Source: Henriciella sp. (GTDB lineage Bacteria > Pseudomonadota > Alphaproteobacteria > Caulobacterales > Hyphomonadaceae). Taken from it: DNA of 46,991 bases. Below are positions 16,541-26,017 of this stretch, piece after piece (the stretch's first letter is position 1; each line of letters begins with the position of its first letter). The stretch covers positions 50,170-97,160 of the forward strand of contig JABSQB010000001.1 of assembly GCA_013214545.1 (NCBI GenBank), given 5' to 3'. Under the pieces are notes generated by a model. The model was not told where the DNA came from and made no database searches. It saw only the letters and a program-made list of their open reading frames with translations. Both the position numbers and the translations under genes were made by a program.

Positions 16541-18220
16541 ATGAGCGAACGCGAGTCCATGGAATTTGACCTGGTAATTGTCGGCGGCGGCCCTGCGGGT
16601 CTGGCAGCGGCGATCCGGGCGAAACAGCTGGCCAATGAAGCTGGCGAAGAGCTGGAAGTCGTCGTCCTGGAAAAGGGCGGCGAGATCGGCGCCCACATTC
16701 TCTCAGGTCTCGTGCTTGATCCGAAAGCGCTGGACGAGCTGATCCCAGACTGGCGCACGCGGGATGACCGTCCGATCCGCACAGAAGTGAATGCGGACAA
16801 GTACAAGCTACTCGGCCCCAACGGATCGATGGCGATGCCGACCTTTGCCTTCCCGCCCTTCATGCACAATCATGGCTGCTATATCGGCTCGCTCGCGAAC
16901 GTTTGCCGCTGGCTCGGCGAGCGCGCTGAGGAGCTGGAAGTACAAGTCTTCCCGGGGTTCGCGGCTTCTGAAGTGGTCTATGGCGAGAATGGCGAGGTGC
17001 GCGGCGTGGTCGCTGGCGTCATGGGCATTGCCGAAGATGGCAGCCACAAGCCGGATTACGAGCCTGGCATGGAATTGCTCGGCAAATACGTTCTGTTCGC
17101 CGAAGGCGCCCGCGGCTCGCTGACCAAGGAAGTCAAAGCGAAATACGACCTCGAAGCTGATTGCGATCCGCAAAAATATGGCATCGGCCTGAAAGAAGTC
17201 TGGAAAGTTCCGGCCGACCACCCTGAGTTCAGCGCAGGCTATGTCCAACACACCTTTGGTTGGCCAGTGAAGGACAAGGATGGCAATGGCGGCGGGTTCC
17301 TCTATCACTTCTCTGAAGGCGGCGAGAATTATGTCTCTGTCGGGTATGTGGTTCACCTGAACTACAAGAACCCGCACCTGTCGCCTTATGACGAGTTCCA
17401 GCGCTACAAGCACCATGACGAGATTTCCAAGTTTCTGAAGGGCGGCAAGCGTGAAGCCTATGGCGCACGGGCGATTACGTCGGGCGGTATCCAATCTATC
17501 CCGAAACTGTCCTTCCCTGGCGGCGCGCTAATCGGTTGCTCGGCTGGGTTCGTGAACCTGCCGCGGATCAAAGGCACGCACAATGCGATGAAGACTGGCA
17601 TGCTGGCCGCCGAAGAAGCTGTCGCGGCGCTGCGGGAAGGGCGTGCGTCCGATGAGCTCGGCTCCTATCAGAAAGCCGTGCGTGACAGCTGGGTGTGGAC
17701 CGATCTTGCCCGTGTGCGCAATGTAAAGCCGTTAATGTCGCGCTATGGCACGATGCCCGGCGCCGTCCTCGGTATGCCGGACATGTGGATGCGCTACTTG
17801 GTTGGCTTCGGCTACATTCCGCAGCTCAAGCATGGCAAGGCCGACCACGAATACCTGAAGCCTGCGAGCAAGTTCAAGCCGATCGAGTATCCAAAGCCAG
17901 ACGGCGTGCTCAGCTTCGACAAGCTAACCAATGTCTCTTTCACCAACACCTATCATGCTGAAGATCAGCCGAAGCACCTGAAGGTTGCCGATTTGGCTTT
18001 GCAGAAATCGTCAGAGCGGGATGTCTTCAACGGCCCATCGGCGCGTTACTGCCCGGCCGGGGTGTATGAGTGGATAGAAGAGGAAGGCAAAGAACCTGTG
18101 TTCCAAATCAACTCGCAAAACTGCATTCACTGCAAGACCTGCGACATCAAGGATCCCAACCAGAACATCAACTGGGTCACGCCGGAAGGCGGCGGCGGGC
18201 CAGCCTATCCGAACATGTAA
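16541..18220 (+). CDS. electron transfer flavoprotein-ubiquinone oxidoreductase
   Basis: A 559-residue membrane-associated flavoprotein that passes electrons from ETF (fatty-acid and amino-acid oxidation) to ubiquinone. The FAD loop VGGGPAGLAAAI starts at residue 14. GAHILSG and the YPNM end are typical of the family. The 4Fe-4S cluster ligands are Cys504, Cys528, Cys531 and Cys534 (CIHCKTC). ATG at 16541 has GGGAGAG upstream; earlier in-frame starts lack support. Length fits the full single-chain enzyme. The downstream membrane-protein gene follows after 14 bases. Confidence 0.95.
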   Translation: MSERESMEFDLVIVGGGPAGLAAAIRAKQLANEAGEELEVVVLEKGGEIGAHILSGLVLDPKALDELIPDWRTRDDRPIRTEVNADKYKLLGPNGSMAMPTFAFPPFMHNHGCYIGSLANVCRWLGERAEELEVQVFPGFAASEVVYGENGEVRGVVAGVMGIAEDGSHKPDYEPGMELLGKYVLFAEGARGSLTKEVKAKYDLEADCDPQKYGIGLKEVWKVPADHPEFSAGYVQHTFGWPVKDKDGNGGGFLYHFSEGGENYVSVGYVVHLNYKNPHLSPYDEFQRYKHHDEISKFLKGGKREAYGARAITSGGIQSIPKLSFPGGALIGCSAGFVNLPRIKGTHNAMKTGMLAAEEAVAALREGRASDELGSYQKAVRDSWVWTDLARVRNVKPLMSRYGTMPGAVLGMPDMWMRYLVGFGYIPQLKHGKADHEYLKPASKFKPIEYPKPDGVLSFDKLTNVSFTNTYHAEDQPKHLKVADLALQKSSERDVFNGPSARYCPAGVYEWIEEEGKEPVFQINSQNCIHCKTCDIKDPNQNINWVTPEGGGGPAYPNM

Positions 18221-18234
18221 GCCGAGCCGCCGGG

Positions 18235-18822
18235 ATGCGCGAATATACGTTCAAACCGGCCCCGGTTCGCAAAGCCCAGACCTGGGCGATCAAGGATGAT
18301 CATTTGATGCGGCGAGGCGGAGCAGAAGCGCTCAGTCTCGCCGCTGTTACATCGGCCAGTTGGAACACAGTGACTTATCGCGGCACGCGGTCCGCCTGGC
18401 TGCATCTGAAATCCGAGCAGGGTGTGATCAAAATCGAATGTAATGATCATGGCGGCGGTCGTGATGAATTCTTTGCGCTGATTCAGGCCGTGCTTGCTGA
18501 TCTGGCGCGACTTCAACCGGATCTGGAAATTGAACACGGTTATTCCGCGCCATGGCGTTTGGCCTTGTTTATACTCGGCATCGCAGGCACGTTGATGGGC
18601 GGATTCCTGATTTATGTCGGGATCACGGACATGACGGGTCGCGGGTCCGTCGAGGCCTCGATTGCTGGCTTGGCGCTGGTCATTTTGATGTTTCCGGTCG
18701 CTTGGACATGCCGACCCAATGTTAAAGCGCGGACGGTTCCGCCGCTAGATCTGGCACGTGAGATCGCCTCATATGGCGGTGCGCCGGTGGCGGATCCAGA
18801 GCGCGGTTCCAGCGACGCATAG
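18235..18822 (+). CDS. hypothetical membrane protein with PH-like N-terminal half
   Basis: A 195-residue protein. Residues 1-105 are soluble and beta-rich (AEALSLAAVTSASWNTVTYRG, AWLHLKSEQGVIKIECND), suggesting a PH-like fold, followed by a helix (RDEFFALIQAVLADLARL). Two membrane helices lie at about 118-137 and 147-165, with a short cytoplasmic tail. I do not recognise a named family. GCCGGG precedes the ATG 14 bases after the ETF-QO stop, so it is probably co-transcribed. Its last 54 bases overlap the convergent glycosyltransferase gene. Confidence 0.7.
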   Translation: MREYTFKPAPVRKAQTWAIKDDHLMRRGGAEALSLAAVTSASWNTVTYRGTRSAWLHLKSEQGVIKIECNDHGGGRDEFFALIQAVLADLARLQPDLEIEHGYSAPWRLALFILGIAGTLMGGFLIYVGITDMTGRGSVEASIAGLALVILMFPVAWTCRPNVKARTVPPLDLAREIASYGGAPVADPERGSSDA

Positions 18823-19827
18823 ACCCCAGAATACAGCAAACGGCGCCGCACCGCCGCCCTGCGCGGCGATGTAAGCCGCCGCGGCGCAAACGCTGCTGAG
18901 GCCCCAATACAGAATGGCGACATCGAGATGGCTCCAACCGGTTGCGATCATTCGCTGATAGGCGTGGTCCAGATGCGGCTCCAACCAGTTGCGACCATGC
19001 TTTGCGCGCCAGATCAAAGTCATCAAAACATCGATCAGGAACGGCAATGCGAGCGTCGCGATGGTCCAGATATCGAGGCCTGAGGTCAGCGTGAGCGCGG
19101 CAAACAAGGCTCCAAGGCCGAGCGCACCCGCGTCACCCACATAAAGCGTACCGCGAAGATTATGTAGCAAAAAGCCAGCAATCGCGCCAAACAGAGGAAA
19201 CCAGAGGACGCTGAAATTCCAGTCCCCGATGACCGTTCCGCAAATGGCCAGCCCAATCAGCATTATGGCCAGCGACCCGACGGCGAGGCCGTTCGATCCA
19301 TCCACAAAGTTCACTCCGTTAGTGAACACGAGAAGCCAGGCCGCGCTGCCGATAATCAGGACAATCGGTAGCGTAACGTCGCCCCAGGGTGAGGAGAGGG
19401 CTTCCGGAACCAGTCCGAACGCTGCGACGCCTATGCAGAGTGCCGCCAGACCGAGCAGTTTTAGCTTTGTATTGGCAGTCCATATGTCATCCCAAAGGCC
19501 CAGAAGAAACGCGCCCGCAACAAAGAACGGAACTGACTCATTTCCGCTCATCAGATCTGCCAGCGCCGACCAAAGTTGGCCGAGCGCCGAACCAGGCTGC
19601 GCGCCCCAGGTCAGGATGAGGATGAAAAAGCTGATCAACCCTCCGAGCAGCGCGCCTACTGCAATAGCGACACCGCCGAGCCGCGGGACGGCTGTGATTT
19701 GCTGTTTGCGACCCCCGTCTGGTTCATCCACGATGCCGGAGCGTTTGACCCCAGCCACGACCAATAGGCAGATCGCGAAGCTGAGAAGAGTGAATCCAAT
19801 TGATGCTGTAATCAGTCCTGGGGTCAC
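18769..19827 (-). CDS. WecA/MraY-family polyprenyl-phosphate sugar-1-phosphate transferase
   Basis: A 352-residue polytopic protein with about ten helices. Family signatures are VPRLGGVAIA (about 47-56), the Asp pair LWDD (111-114) and NFVDGSNGLA (173-182), which bind Mg and undecaprenyl phosphate, and GDAGAL further on. The late histidine loop is EPHLDHAYQRM rather than MraY's HHHFE, so this is a WecA/TagO-like enzyme starting O-antigen, capsule or similar glycan synthesis, not peptidoglycan. GTG at 19827 overlaps the ispE stop (GTGA), supporting this start over longer options. It ends the TPR-ispE-transferase operon. Confidence 0.88.
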   Translation of the reverse strand: MTPGLITASIGFTLLSFAICLLVVAGVKRSGIVDEPDGGRKQQITAVPRLGGVAIAVGALLGGLISFFILILTWGAQPGSALGQLWSALADLMSGNESVPFFVAGAFLLGLWDDIWTANTKLKLLGLAALCIGVAAFGLVPEALSSPWGDVTLPIVLIIGSAAWLLVFTNGVNFVDGSNGLAVGSLAIMLIGLAICGTVIGDWNFSVLWFPLFGAIAGFLLHNLRGTLYVGDAGALGLGALFAALTLTSGLDIWTIATLALPFLIDVLMTLIWRAKHGRNWLEPHLDHAYQRMIATGWSHLDVAILYWGLSSVCAAAAYIAAQGGGAAPFAVFWGLCVAGTALWIRHRRTAI

Positions 19828-20714
19828 TGTCCTGCCCCCAACATGGTTGCGCGGACCCACCAGGACGGGTCTTGCGTGGAGAGTGATGTAGCTGCCGCTT
19901 CCGCAGCGTCCATACTGTCGAACAGTGCGAAGCAGGTTGCGCCAGAACCGCTCATCCGAATGAGCCGCGCACCAGGCACCGCTTGCAGGGTCGCCAGGGT
20001 TCGCGTGATTTCGGGGTGCTTGCTCATGGCCGGGGTTTCGAGGCTGTTTTCTGTATTGTCCCGCAGCCATGACAGAAAGGCGCGCAACGATGTGCGATTG
20101 TCTGGTAGGGGCGGGTGATCCGGGATCGCGCTGGGTGCAACCTGATCATACGCCTGGAACACGGGTTCTGTAGGGCAAGCAACCGCCGGATTTATGAGTA
20201 CGGCCGGGATACGCGGAACGCTCAAAACAGGATCGAACGCCTCGCCCTCGCCAGTCATCAGACCAGGCAGGTTGCGAAAACACGCCAGGACATCACCGCC
20301 GAGCAGGGGCGCAATTGTCTCAGCCATGGTCTGCACAGTGTCGCCGCCATGGGCCCGGACAATCAGGCGCAGCGCGGCGCCAGCATCGGCTGAGCCACCG
20401 CCAATTCCGGCAGCGCAGGGCAGGTTCTTGATCAGCCGAAAGGCTAGAGGCGGCGCGTTTCCATCCAACGCATCATTCATCGCGCGCGCGGCCTTCAGAA
20501 CGAGATTGTCCTTGGCCGGACCTGTTTGCGCTGCATACGGACCGTCAATCGCAATGCTGAAATGACTGGCCGGTTCTGCGGTGATCAGATCAGCGGCCTC
20601 GACATCCGCGAAGGCAACCAGAGAGATGAGGTTGTGGCGGCCATTATCCTTGGGAGGCCCAACATGCAGCGACAGATTTATCTTGGCGGGCGCAAGTTCC
20701 GACAGTTTTGTCAT
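19824..20714 (-). CDS. ispE: 4-diphosphocytidyl-2-C-methyl-D-erythritol kinase
   Basis: A 296-residue GHMP kinase of the MEP isoprenoid pathway that phosphorylates CDP-methylerythritol. The N-terminal APAKINLSLHV contains the catalytic Lys region, the ATP loop PCAAGIGGGSADAGAAL is at 99-115, and the C-terminal SGSGATCFALF matches the third GHMP motif. The ATG overlaps the TPR gene stop by 4 bases (ATGA) and the next gene starts in its own stop (GTGA), so all three should be translated together. Confidence 0.93.
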   Translation of the reverse strand: MTKLSELAPAKINLSLHVGPPKDNGRHNLISLVAFADVEAADLITAEPASHFSIAIDGPYAAQTGPAKDNLVLKAARAMNDALDGNAPPLAFRLIKNLPCAAGIGGGSADAGAALRLIVRAHGGDTVQTMAETIAPLLGGDVLACFRNLPGLMTGEGEAFDPVLSVPRIPAVLINPAVACPTEPVFQAYDQVAPSAIPDHPPLPDNRTSLRAFLSWLRDNTENSLETPAMSKHPEITRTLATLQAVPGARLIRMSGSGATCFALFDSMDAAEAAATSLSTQDPSWWVRATMLGAGQ

Positions 20715-22453
20715 GGGTAGGCGGGCGCCGATACATCATTGGCTGCTTGCAATAGCGCAATCCCGCCAGCCAGTTTCTTAGACAAGAGTTCGCGTTCATC
20801 CTCATCCGTGGCGTATTTCAATGCGCGTTCCCATTGAAACCCAGCTTCCTTGAAACGGCCGACTTGCCAATAGGCATCACCAAGATGATCGAGGATTTCA
20901 GGGATGGTTGGTTCCAGCTCAGCGGCGCGCTCGAGATAGAAGATGGCGCGCTCATAATTGCCGAGTTTGTAATGGGCCCAACCGAGACTGTCCGTAATCG
21001 CGCCATTGTCAGGCGCGTAGCGTAATGCCGTTTCAATCAACGCCAGACCTTCGTCCAGATTGATGCCGCGATCGATCCAGCTATAGCCGAGATAGTTCAA
21101 TATGGTGGGATTATCGGGCCGAAGGTTCATCGCGGTTTGCAGATCGTTTTCCGCTCGTGGCCACTCGCCGAGGCGTTCGCGGGCGCCGCCGCGGGCATAA
21201 TAGATGCGCCAGTCATAGTGACCTTCGGCTTCATCCGCTTCAATGATGTCAGTAAAAGTATCTTCAGCCTCGCCATCGCGCCCGAGGGATTGCAGCAAGT
21301 CTGCCAGCTGCACGCGGATATTGCGATTGTCTGTGCGCGCCAGCGTTTCGCGCGCCACGGTCAGGGCTTCGTCGTCGCGACCTTCGCGCCGCAGAGCCCA
21401 GGCCAGCTGACCTTGCGCGCTGGTATGGTGCACGGACCTTTCCGGGATTGATTCTAGCAAAGCGATCGCTTCGATTCGGCGATCAGACTGGTCCAGAACA
21501 TCCGCCCATAACGTCTTGGCGACATCGAGATCCGGATCGAGGTAACTCGCCATGGCGAAGTAAACCGCTGGGATGTCGCCATAACCTTGCGTGGCCTGAG
21601 GCGCAGTCGCGAGATAGAAGGCGATCGCGGTTCCCTCGGCTGCTGAATAAACAGGCATCGGCGCGACCGTTCCGTATTCAATTTGTTGCGCGAGCGCAGT
21701 GTGCGCGGGATGGCGTCCAACTTCCGTGCGAAAGGCGGCCAATCGCTGAAGCGCTTTTTCTTCATCTCCGGCCAGCGCCAGGAGGCGTGCTTCCGCCTCA
21801 ACGCCAAGCGCCAGGCGAGCGCTCAGGTCAAACAAATAGCCAAGGTCGGACAGCGCCGATTCCGTGTCTCCAGTATTAGCTTTCATGATCGCGCCGAGCG
21901 TCTGACCCATCAGCGTGTACAAGCCGTCATCGCCGCCAGCCTGTTGTTGTAACAGGATCGCGGCTTTCGGATCTTCATCGAGCAGGTTCCAGGCCGCGAG
22001 ACTGCGGGCCAGCATGGCGTGATAGTCATTGCGCCAGGGCTGATTTAAGTAAGCCAGGGCAGCATTGGGGTCCCCGCGCCTTGTGGCGTCGACCGCCAAA
22101 AGCAGCCGGGGCAATTCAGTTTCGTCGAGCGTTTTGGGCGGCAGTCTTTTGGCCAAGGTCACCGCTCTTCGTACTTCGCCGACACGCAGCACTGAAAAGA
22201 TCGCCTGCTCTGCCACCCATGGGTCATCCTGCACATTTCGCAGCAATCGCGCATAGTTGCGGGCGGAGGTTTGCGCGTCGTCTGTGAGCCCAGCGTATTT
22301 CGCGACCGCATAAGTGCTGAGCGTGTCGATTTCGGAGCGCAGCATCGTGTCAGCTTCCGCACGCGCCAGGATCTCTGGTGGCAGGTTTGGTGCGCTTGAA
22401 ACACAAGATGCAACCGTCAGGCAGGACACGGAAAGGAGAAGCGTGCGCAACAT
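20711..22453 (-). CDS. tetratricopeptide-repeat lipoprotein
   Basis: A 580-residue protein. Residues 1-17 are a lipoprotein signal with lipobox VASC. The remainder is helical repeats; clear TPR units occur at about 330-560, such as RIYYARGGARERLGEWPRAE, LNYLGYSWIDRGINLDEGLA, TDSLGWAHYKLGNYERAIFY and LDHLGDAYWQVGRFKEAGFQ. The final block (LGYSW...ADSLGW-like) is the classic arrangement of alphaproteobacterial outer-membrane TPR proteins preceding ispE. I chose ATG at 22453; a TTG 36 bases upstream would put a polar tail before the signal peptide. It probably scaffolds an envelope complex; no partner is visible. Confidence 0.85.
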   Translation of the reverse strand: MLRTLLLSVSCLTVASCVSSAPNLPPEILARAEADTMLRSEIDTLSTYAVAKYAGLTDDAQTSARNYARLLRNVQDDPWVAEQAIFSVLRVGEVRRAVTLAKRLPPKTLDETELPRLLLAVDATRRGDPNAALAYLNQPWRNDYHAMLARSLAAWNLLDEDPKAAILLQQQAGGDDGLYTLMGQTLGAIMKANTGDTESALSDLGYLFDLSARLALGVEAEARLLALAGDEEKALQRLAAFRTEVGRHPAHTALAQQIEYGTVAPMPVYSAAEGTAIAFYLATAPQATQGYGDIPAVYFAMASYLDPDLDVAKTLWADVLDQSDRRIEAIALLESIPERSVHHTSAQGQLAWALRREGRDDEALTVARETLARTDNRNIRVQLADLLQSLGRDGEAEDTFTDIIEADEAEGHYDWRIYYARGGARERLGEWPRAENDLQTAMNLRPDNPTILNYLGYSWIDRGINLDEGLALIETALRYAPDNGAITDSLGWAHYKLGNYERAIFYLERAAELEPTIPEILDHLGDAYWQVGRFKEAGFQWERALKYATDEDERELLSKKLAGGIALLQAANDVSAPAYP

Positions 22454-22534
22454 AGCCCGTCTTGTCTCAACCTCCGTGGTTTCAGGCAAGTAAAGTTGTG
22501 AAAATTAATTGCAGTTCAAGAACCGCCAAAACCG

Positions 22535-23554
22535 CTAATGCGCGCGGCTGACACAGAAATCTGCTAGGTCCGACAAGGCCTTCGTCCATTCGCTTTCGGG
22601 CAGGGCGCGCAAGGCAGCCTTGGACAGCTCCGCATAAGCTCTCGCTTCAACCAGAGTGGCTTCTGCCGCGCCGGTTGAGCGGATCAGATAGATTGCGTGG
22701 GCAAGATCGCCTTCGGTTTGTTGGTCGGGGTTTAGCGCGCGGTCCCAGAATTCCTGATCTTCCGAGCTTCCGCGACGCCGCGCGATAATGACGGGCAGGG
22801 TGGATTTGCCTTCCCGGAAATCGTCGCCGACAGCCTTACCGATAACCGACGTTGTGCCACCATAATCGAGGGCGTCATCAATGATCTGGAAGGCAAGGCC
22901 TAGATTTTTACCATAGGCCGCGAGGGCGGTGGCATACTTTTCGCCCTCAGCACCAGCGGAGAGTGCGCCAGCTTCAGCGGCGGCTTCGAACAATGCTGCC
23001 GTCTTGGCTTCGATAATCGCGAGATATTCTTCGGTTGGCAGATCGGTGCGGCTTGCAGCGGCGAGCTGGTGCACTTCGCCTTCGGCAATGACCGAAGAAG
23101 CATCAGAGAGAATGCGCAAGACTTCGAGGCTTCCCGTCTCGACCATCAATGTGAACGCCCGGGCGAACAGAAAGTCACCGACCAGAATGGACGCATTATT
23201 ACCCCAGACATTCTTGGCCGCCTTTTTGCCACGGCGCAGGTCGCTATCATCGACCACGTCGTCATGCAGCAGGGTCGCGGTGTGAATGAACTCAACCGCG
23301 GTGGCGAGCGCGTGAGTCCCGGCATTTGCACCGCCGCAGGCATGGGCTGCCGCCAGCGTAATCATCGGACGTAGGCGCTTTCCCCCCGCCGACACGATAT
23401 AGCCAGACAGATCAGGAATAACGTCGACCGGGCTTTTGGCGCGCGCGACCAGCAAGGCCTCTGTGGCTGCGAGGTCATCGCTCAGCATGTCTTGCAGACG
23501 CTCGACAATGCTGCCGATGTCCGAGCCGCGGGAGGGGTTGGTTTGCGCAGTCAC
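22535..23554 (-). CDS. ispB: trans-polyprenyl diphosphate synthase (octa-/decaprenyl class)
   Basis: A 339-residue prenyltransferase making the ubiquinone side chain. GGKRLRPM is at 57-64, the first Asp-rich motif DDVVDD at 98-103, and the second, FQIIDDALDY, near 230, followed by GDDFREGKSTLPVI. No bulky residue directly before the first motif was seen that would stop at a short chain, consistent with a long-chain product; the exact length is not predictable. Translation starts at GTG with AGGACTT upstream. The gene heads the minus-strand cluster and is divergent from the DUF2007 gene; the TPR gene follows 81 bases later. Confidence 0.92.
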   Translation of the reverse strand: MTAQTNPSRGSDIGSIVERLQDMLSDDLAATEALLVARAKSPVDVIPDLSGYIVSAGGKRLRPMITLAAAHACGGANAGTHALATAVEFIHTATLLHDDVVDDSDLRRGKKAAKNVWGNNASILVGDFLFARAFTLMVETGSLEVLRILSDASSVIAEGEVHQLAAASRTDLPTEEYLAIIEAKTAALFEAAAEAGALSAGAEGEKYATALAAYGKNLGLAFQIIDDALDYGGTTSVIGKAVGDDFREGKSTLPVIIARRRGSSEDQEFWDRALNPDQQTEGDLAHAIYLIRSTGAAEATLVEARAYAELSKAALRALPESEWTKALSDLADFCVSRAH

Positions 23555-23662
23555 GCCGGAAGTCCTATGTCACTTTTGCTTCGCTTGCCATAGTGGTAGC
23601 GCAAATTTGACCGTCCGCAGCTGCGGTAAGCCACCGCATGTGGCAATAGTGGAGAAACGAAC

Positions 23663-23872
23663 GTGGAAGAAGTGTTTCGCACCAATGATTTGGTGAAACT
23701 GTCCTACATCCGGCACGTGCTGCAGGAGGATGGGATCGAACCCTTCGTTCTCGACGAGCATACGGCCATGATCGATGGCCGCGGGCCGATGGTGCCGATC
23801 CGTATCACGGTGCGAGAAGATTTGGCTGACCGTGCCCGTTTTCTGCTCCGCGATGTGGAGAAAGATGCGTGA
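23663..23872 (+). CDS. DUF2007 small protein
   Basis: A 69-residue protein with the DUF2007 pattern: LVKLSYIRHVLQEDGIEPFVLDEH, then PIRITVREDLADRARFLLRD, a betaalphabeta-like unit often called a putative signal-transducing protein. Function is unknown. GTG start preceded by GGAGAAAC. The methyltransferase gene begins inside its stop codon (GTGA), so they are coupled. The position between ispB and a TrmN6-like gene is conserved in alphaproteobacteria. Confidence 0.85.
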   Translation: MEEVFRTNDLVKLSYIRHVLQEDGIEPFVLDEHTAMIDGRGPMVPIRITVREDLADRARFLLRDVEKDA

Positions 23873-24606
23873 CGGCATTTACGGTCGATGATTTCTATTC
23901 CGGCCGATTGAAGGTCTATCAGCCGAAACAGGGCTTTCGGGCCGGGACAGATAGTCTACTCCTCGCTTCGGCGCTCGACCGTTTCACAGAAGGTGAGGCA
24001 CTTGAGGTTGGTTGCGGCGCCGGAGGCGCGCTTCTTCCGACGGCGCACCGGCTAAAACGCGCCCGGCTCACAGGACTCGAACTCGATCCGGAAATGATTG
24101 AGCTGGCCGAAATGGGAGTCGAGGCAAATGGATTTCGGGACCGCATCACGCTCGCGCATCGCAGCGCTGCCGACCTTCCTGAGACCTGGCAGAATCGCTT
24201 CGACGTGGTCTTCTCCAACCCGCCGTTCTTTGAGCTTGGAACGATCCAGACGCCGGGTACCGGTAAACAAGCAGCGTATCTGGAGAGCATCACCCTGAAG
24301 GCCTGGATTAACGCCATGTTGTTTGCGCTAAAGCCCAAGGGCACCTTTGTGATAGTGCACAGGGCCGCAGATCTCGCGCGCATTCTATCTGTGATCGAGC
24401 ACCAAAGCGGCGAAATCACGGTCTTGCCGATCCACTCCTATCCCGGCGCTGAGGCCAAACGCGTACTCGTGCGCGCCCGTAAAGGGTTGCGGCCCGGGCC
24501 GATGCGGCTGCTGGAACCTCGCTATCTCTATCAGGAAAAAGGCGGCGAGCGCTGCGGTTGGACGCTCGCCATGCAGCGAGACGGCGCGGAGATTGACTGG
24601 AATTAA
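23869..24606 (+). CDS. TrmN6-like tRNA1(Val) adenine N6-methyltransferase
   Basis: A 245-residue class I SAM methyltransferase. It begins [21 protein letters not shown], a TrmN6-family lead, then the SAM loop LEVGCGAGG (45-53), acidic strand GLELDPEM, and the N6-adenine motif SNPPFF (near 122-127). E. coli TrmN6 methylates A37 of tRNA1(Val); the target here is inferred from the family. GTG start overlaps the DUF2007 stop. The glyQ start is 74 bases downstream. Confidence 0.85.
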   Translation: MTAFTVDDFYSGRLKVYQPKQGFRAGTDSLLLASALDRFTEGEALEVGCGAGGALLPTAHRLKRARLTGLELDPEMIELAEMGVEANGFRDRITLAHRSAADLPETWQNRFDVVFSNPPFFELGTIQTPGTGKQAAYLESITLKAWINAMLFALKPKGTFVIVHRAADLARILSVIEHQSGEITVLPIHSYPGAEAKRVLVRARKGLRPGPMRLLEPRYLYQEKGGERCGWTLAMQRDGAEIDWN

Positions 24607-24680
24607 GCGCCCGGCAAGCTTGCCCCAAGACGCAGACAGGAGTAGGCGGAGCGGATCAGTTTTTGTGGGCTAAATCTGCC

Positions 24681-25583
24681 ATGACCGCACCTGTTGCACG
24701 CGACAAACCAAACTCGTTTCAGGATCTTATCCTGCGGCTCCAGAATTACTGGGCTGAGCAGGGCTGTGCGATCTTGCAGCCTTATGACATGGAAGTCGGG
24801 GCCGGGACGTTGCATCCGGCGACCGTTTTGCGTGCGCTTGGCCCAAAAGACTGGCGCGCTGCCTACGTTCAGCCCTCGCGACGTCCGGCGGACGCCCGTT
24901 ATGGTGAGAACCCAATGCGGCTTGGCCATTACTATCAGTATCAGGTCATCCTGAAGCCAAATCCGCAAAACCTGCAGGACCTTTATCTGAACTCGCTCTA
25001 TGAGATCGGTATTGATCCCACCGTGCATGATATCCGCTTTGTTGAGGACGATTGGGAAAACCCGACCGTTGGCGCCTGGGGGCTCGGCTGGGAGGTTTGG
25101 TGCGATGGTATGGAAGTCAGCCAGTACACCTATTTCCAGCAAGTCGGCGGCCTCGATGTGTTCCCAGTCTCTGGCGAGCTGACTTACGGCCTGGAACGAC
25201 TCGCCATGTATGTTTTCGGCGTCGACAATGTCTATGACCTGCCCTTCAACGCGCCGGATAGTGATACGCCACTGTCTTATGGCGATGTGTTTATCGAAAA
25301 CGAGCGCCAGCAATCGGCCTTCAATTTTGAATACTCGGATGTGGACATGCTGCAGCGCTGGTTCAGCGATTGTGAAAGCCAGTCAAATGCACTGCGAGAT
25401 GCGGGTAAACCGCTACCTGCCTATGACTTCGCACTGAAAGCCAGCCATGTCTTCAATCTGATCGATGCGCGCGGTGCGATTTCGCCGACAGAGCGCCAGG
25501 CCTTCATCGGCCGAGTGCGTGATCTGGCGCGCGGTGCGGCAGAGCAATGGGCGCAGCAAGAAGCGGAAAGGGCCGGCGCATGA
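24681..25583 (+). CDS. glyQ: glycine-tRNA ligase alpha subunit
   Basis: A 300-residue class II synthetase subunit. [32 protein letters not shown] at the start and [13 protein letters not shown]-like [18 protein letters not shown] and [17 protein letters not shown] are diagnostic of the alpha subunit of the bacterial alpha2beta2 enzyme. ATG at 24681 gives [13 protein letters not shown]; a TTG 18 bases upstream is possible. The beta subunit gene lies 1 kb downstream, separated by three small genes, the first of which overlaps the glyQ stop (ATGA). Confidence 0.95.
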   Translation: MTAPVARDKPNSFQDLILRLQNYWAEQGCAILQPYDMEVGAGTLHPATVLRALGPKDWRAAYVQPSRRPADARYGENPMRLGHYYQYQVILKPNPQNLQDLYLNSLYEIGIDPTVHDIRFVEDDWENPTVGAWGLGWEVWCDGMEVSQYTYFQQVGGLDVFPVSGELTYGLERLAMYVFGVDNVYDLPFNAPDSDTPLSYGDVFIENERQQSAFNFEYSDVDMLQRWFSDCESQSNALRDAGKPLPAYDFALKASHVFNLIDARGAISPTERQAFIGRVRDLARGAAEQWAQQEAERAGA

Positions 25584-26017
25584 CCCGCGGATTGATAGCA
25601 ATTGTCCTCTTGGCGTTGGCCGCCTGCAGCCCAACCCCTGGCTCGCCCGCTATGTACAAGGACCGCGCCATGCAGAACGCGGTCACTGAGGCGCGCCGCG
25701 CGCTTCCCGTCTTCTTTGATGCCTGGCAGAGCGATAATGAGGCCTATTCCGATTTCCGGGTCACCGTGATCATGCCGTCTAGCGCCTATGGCCGGGATTA
25801 TGAGGAGCTGACCAATATTCGCCAGGAATTTGCAGGCTTTATCGGTGAAACCTCCGCCGGCGAGGAAGTGCCTTTCCTGACCGCCGACATTGCCGATTGG
25901 CGCTTCAAGGATGGCGAGCAATATCGCGGCGGGTTCACGCGCCGGGTCATGTTCGACATGACCAATGCCGAGATTCCGGCTCTGCGCGCAGAGTACCATG
26001 AGGATCCGCTACCATGA
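25580..26017 (+). CDS. small lipoprotein, weak resemblance to DUF2314
   Basis: A 145-residue protein. Residues 1-15 are a lipoprotein signal (VLLALAAC, canonical lipobox). The body has a helix ([18 protein letters not shown]) and a beta domain ([37 protein letters not shown]) that faintly recalls DUF2314, especially the 'I-x-DW' turn; this is a weak call. ATG overlaps the glyQ TGA, and its own stop overlaps the cupin start (ATGA), so it is translated as part of the glyQ-glyS operon. Confidence 0.75.
   Translation: MTRGLIAIVLLALAACSPTPGSPAMYKDRAMQNAVTEARRALPVFFDAWQSDNEAYSDFRVTVIMPSSAYGRDYEELTNIRQEFAGFIGETSAGEEVPFLTADIADWRFKDGEQYRGGFTRRVMFDMTNAEIPALRAEYHEDPLP

Noticed and set aside
24603-25313. 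236-codon frame antisense to glyQ
   Set aside because: Lies entirely over a highly conserved gene and shows no protein-family likeness.
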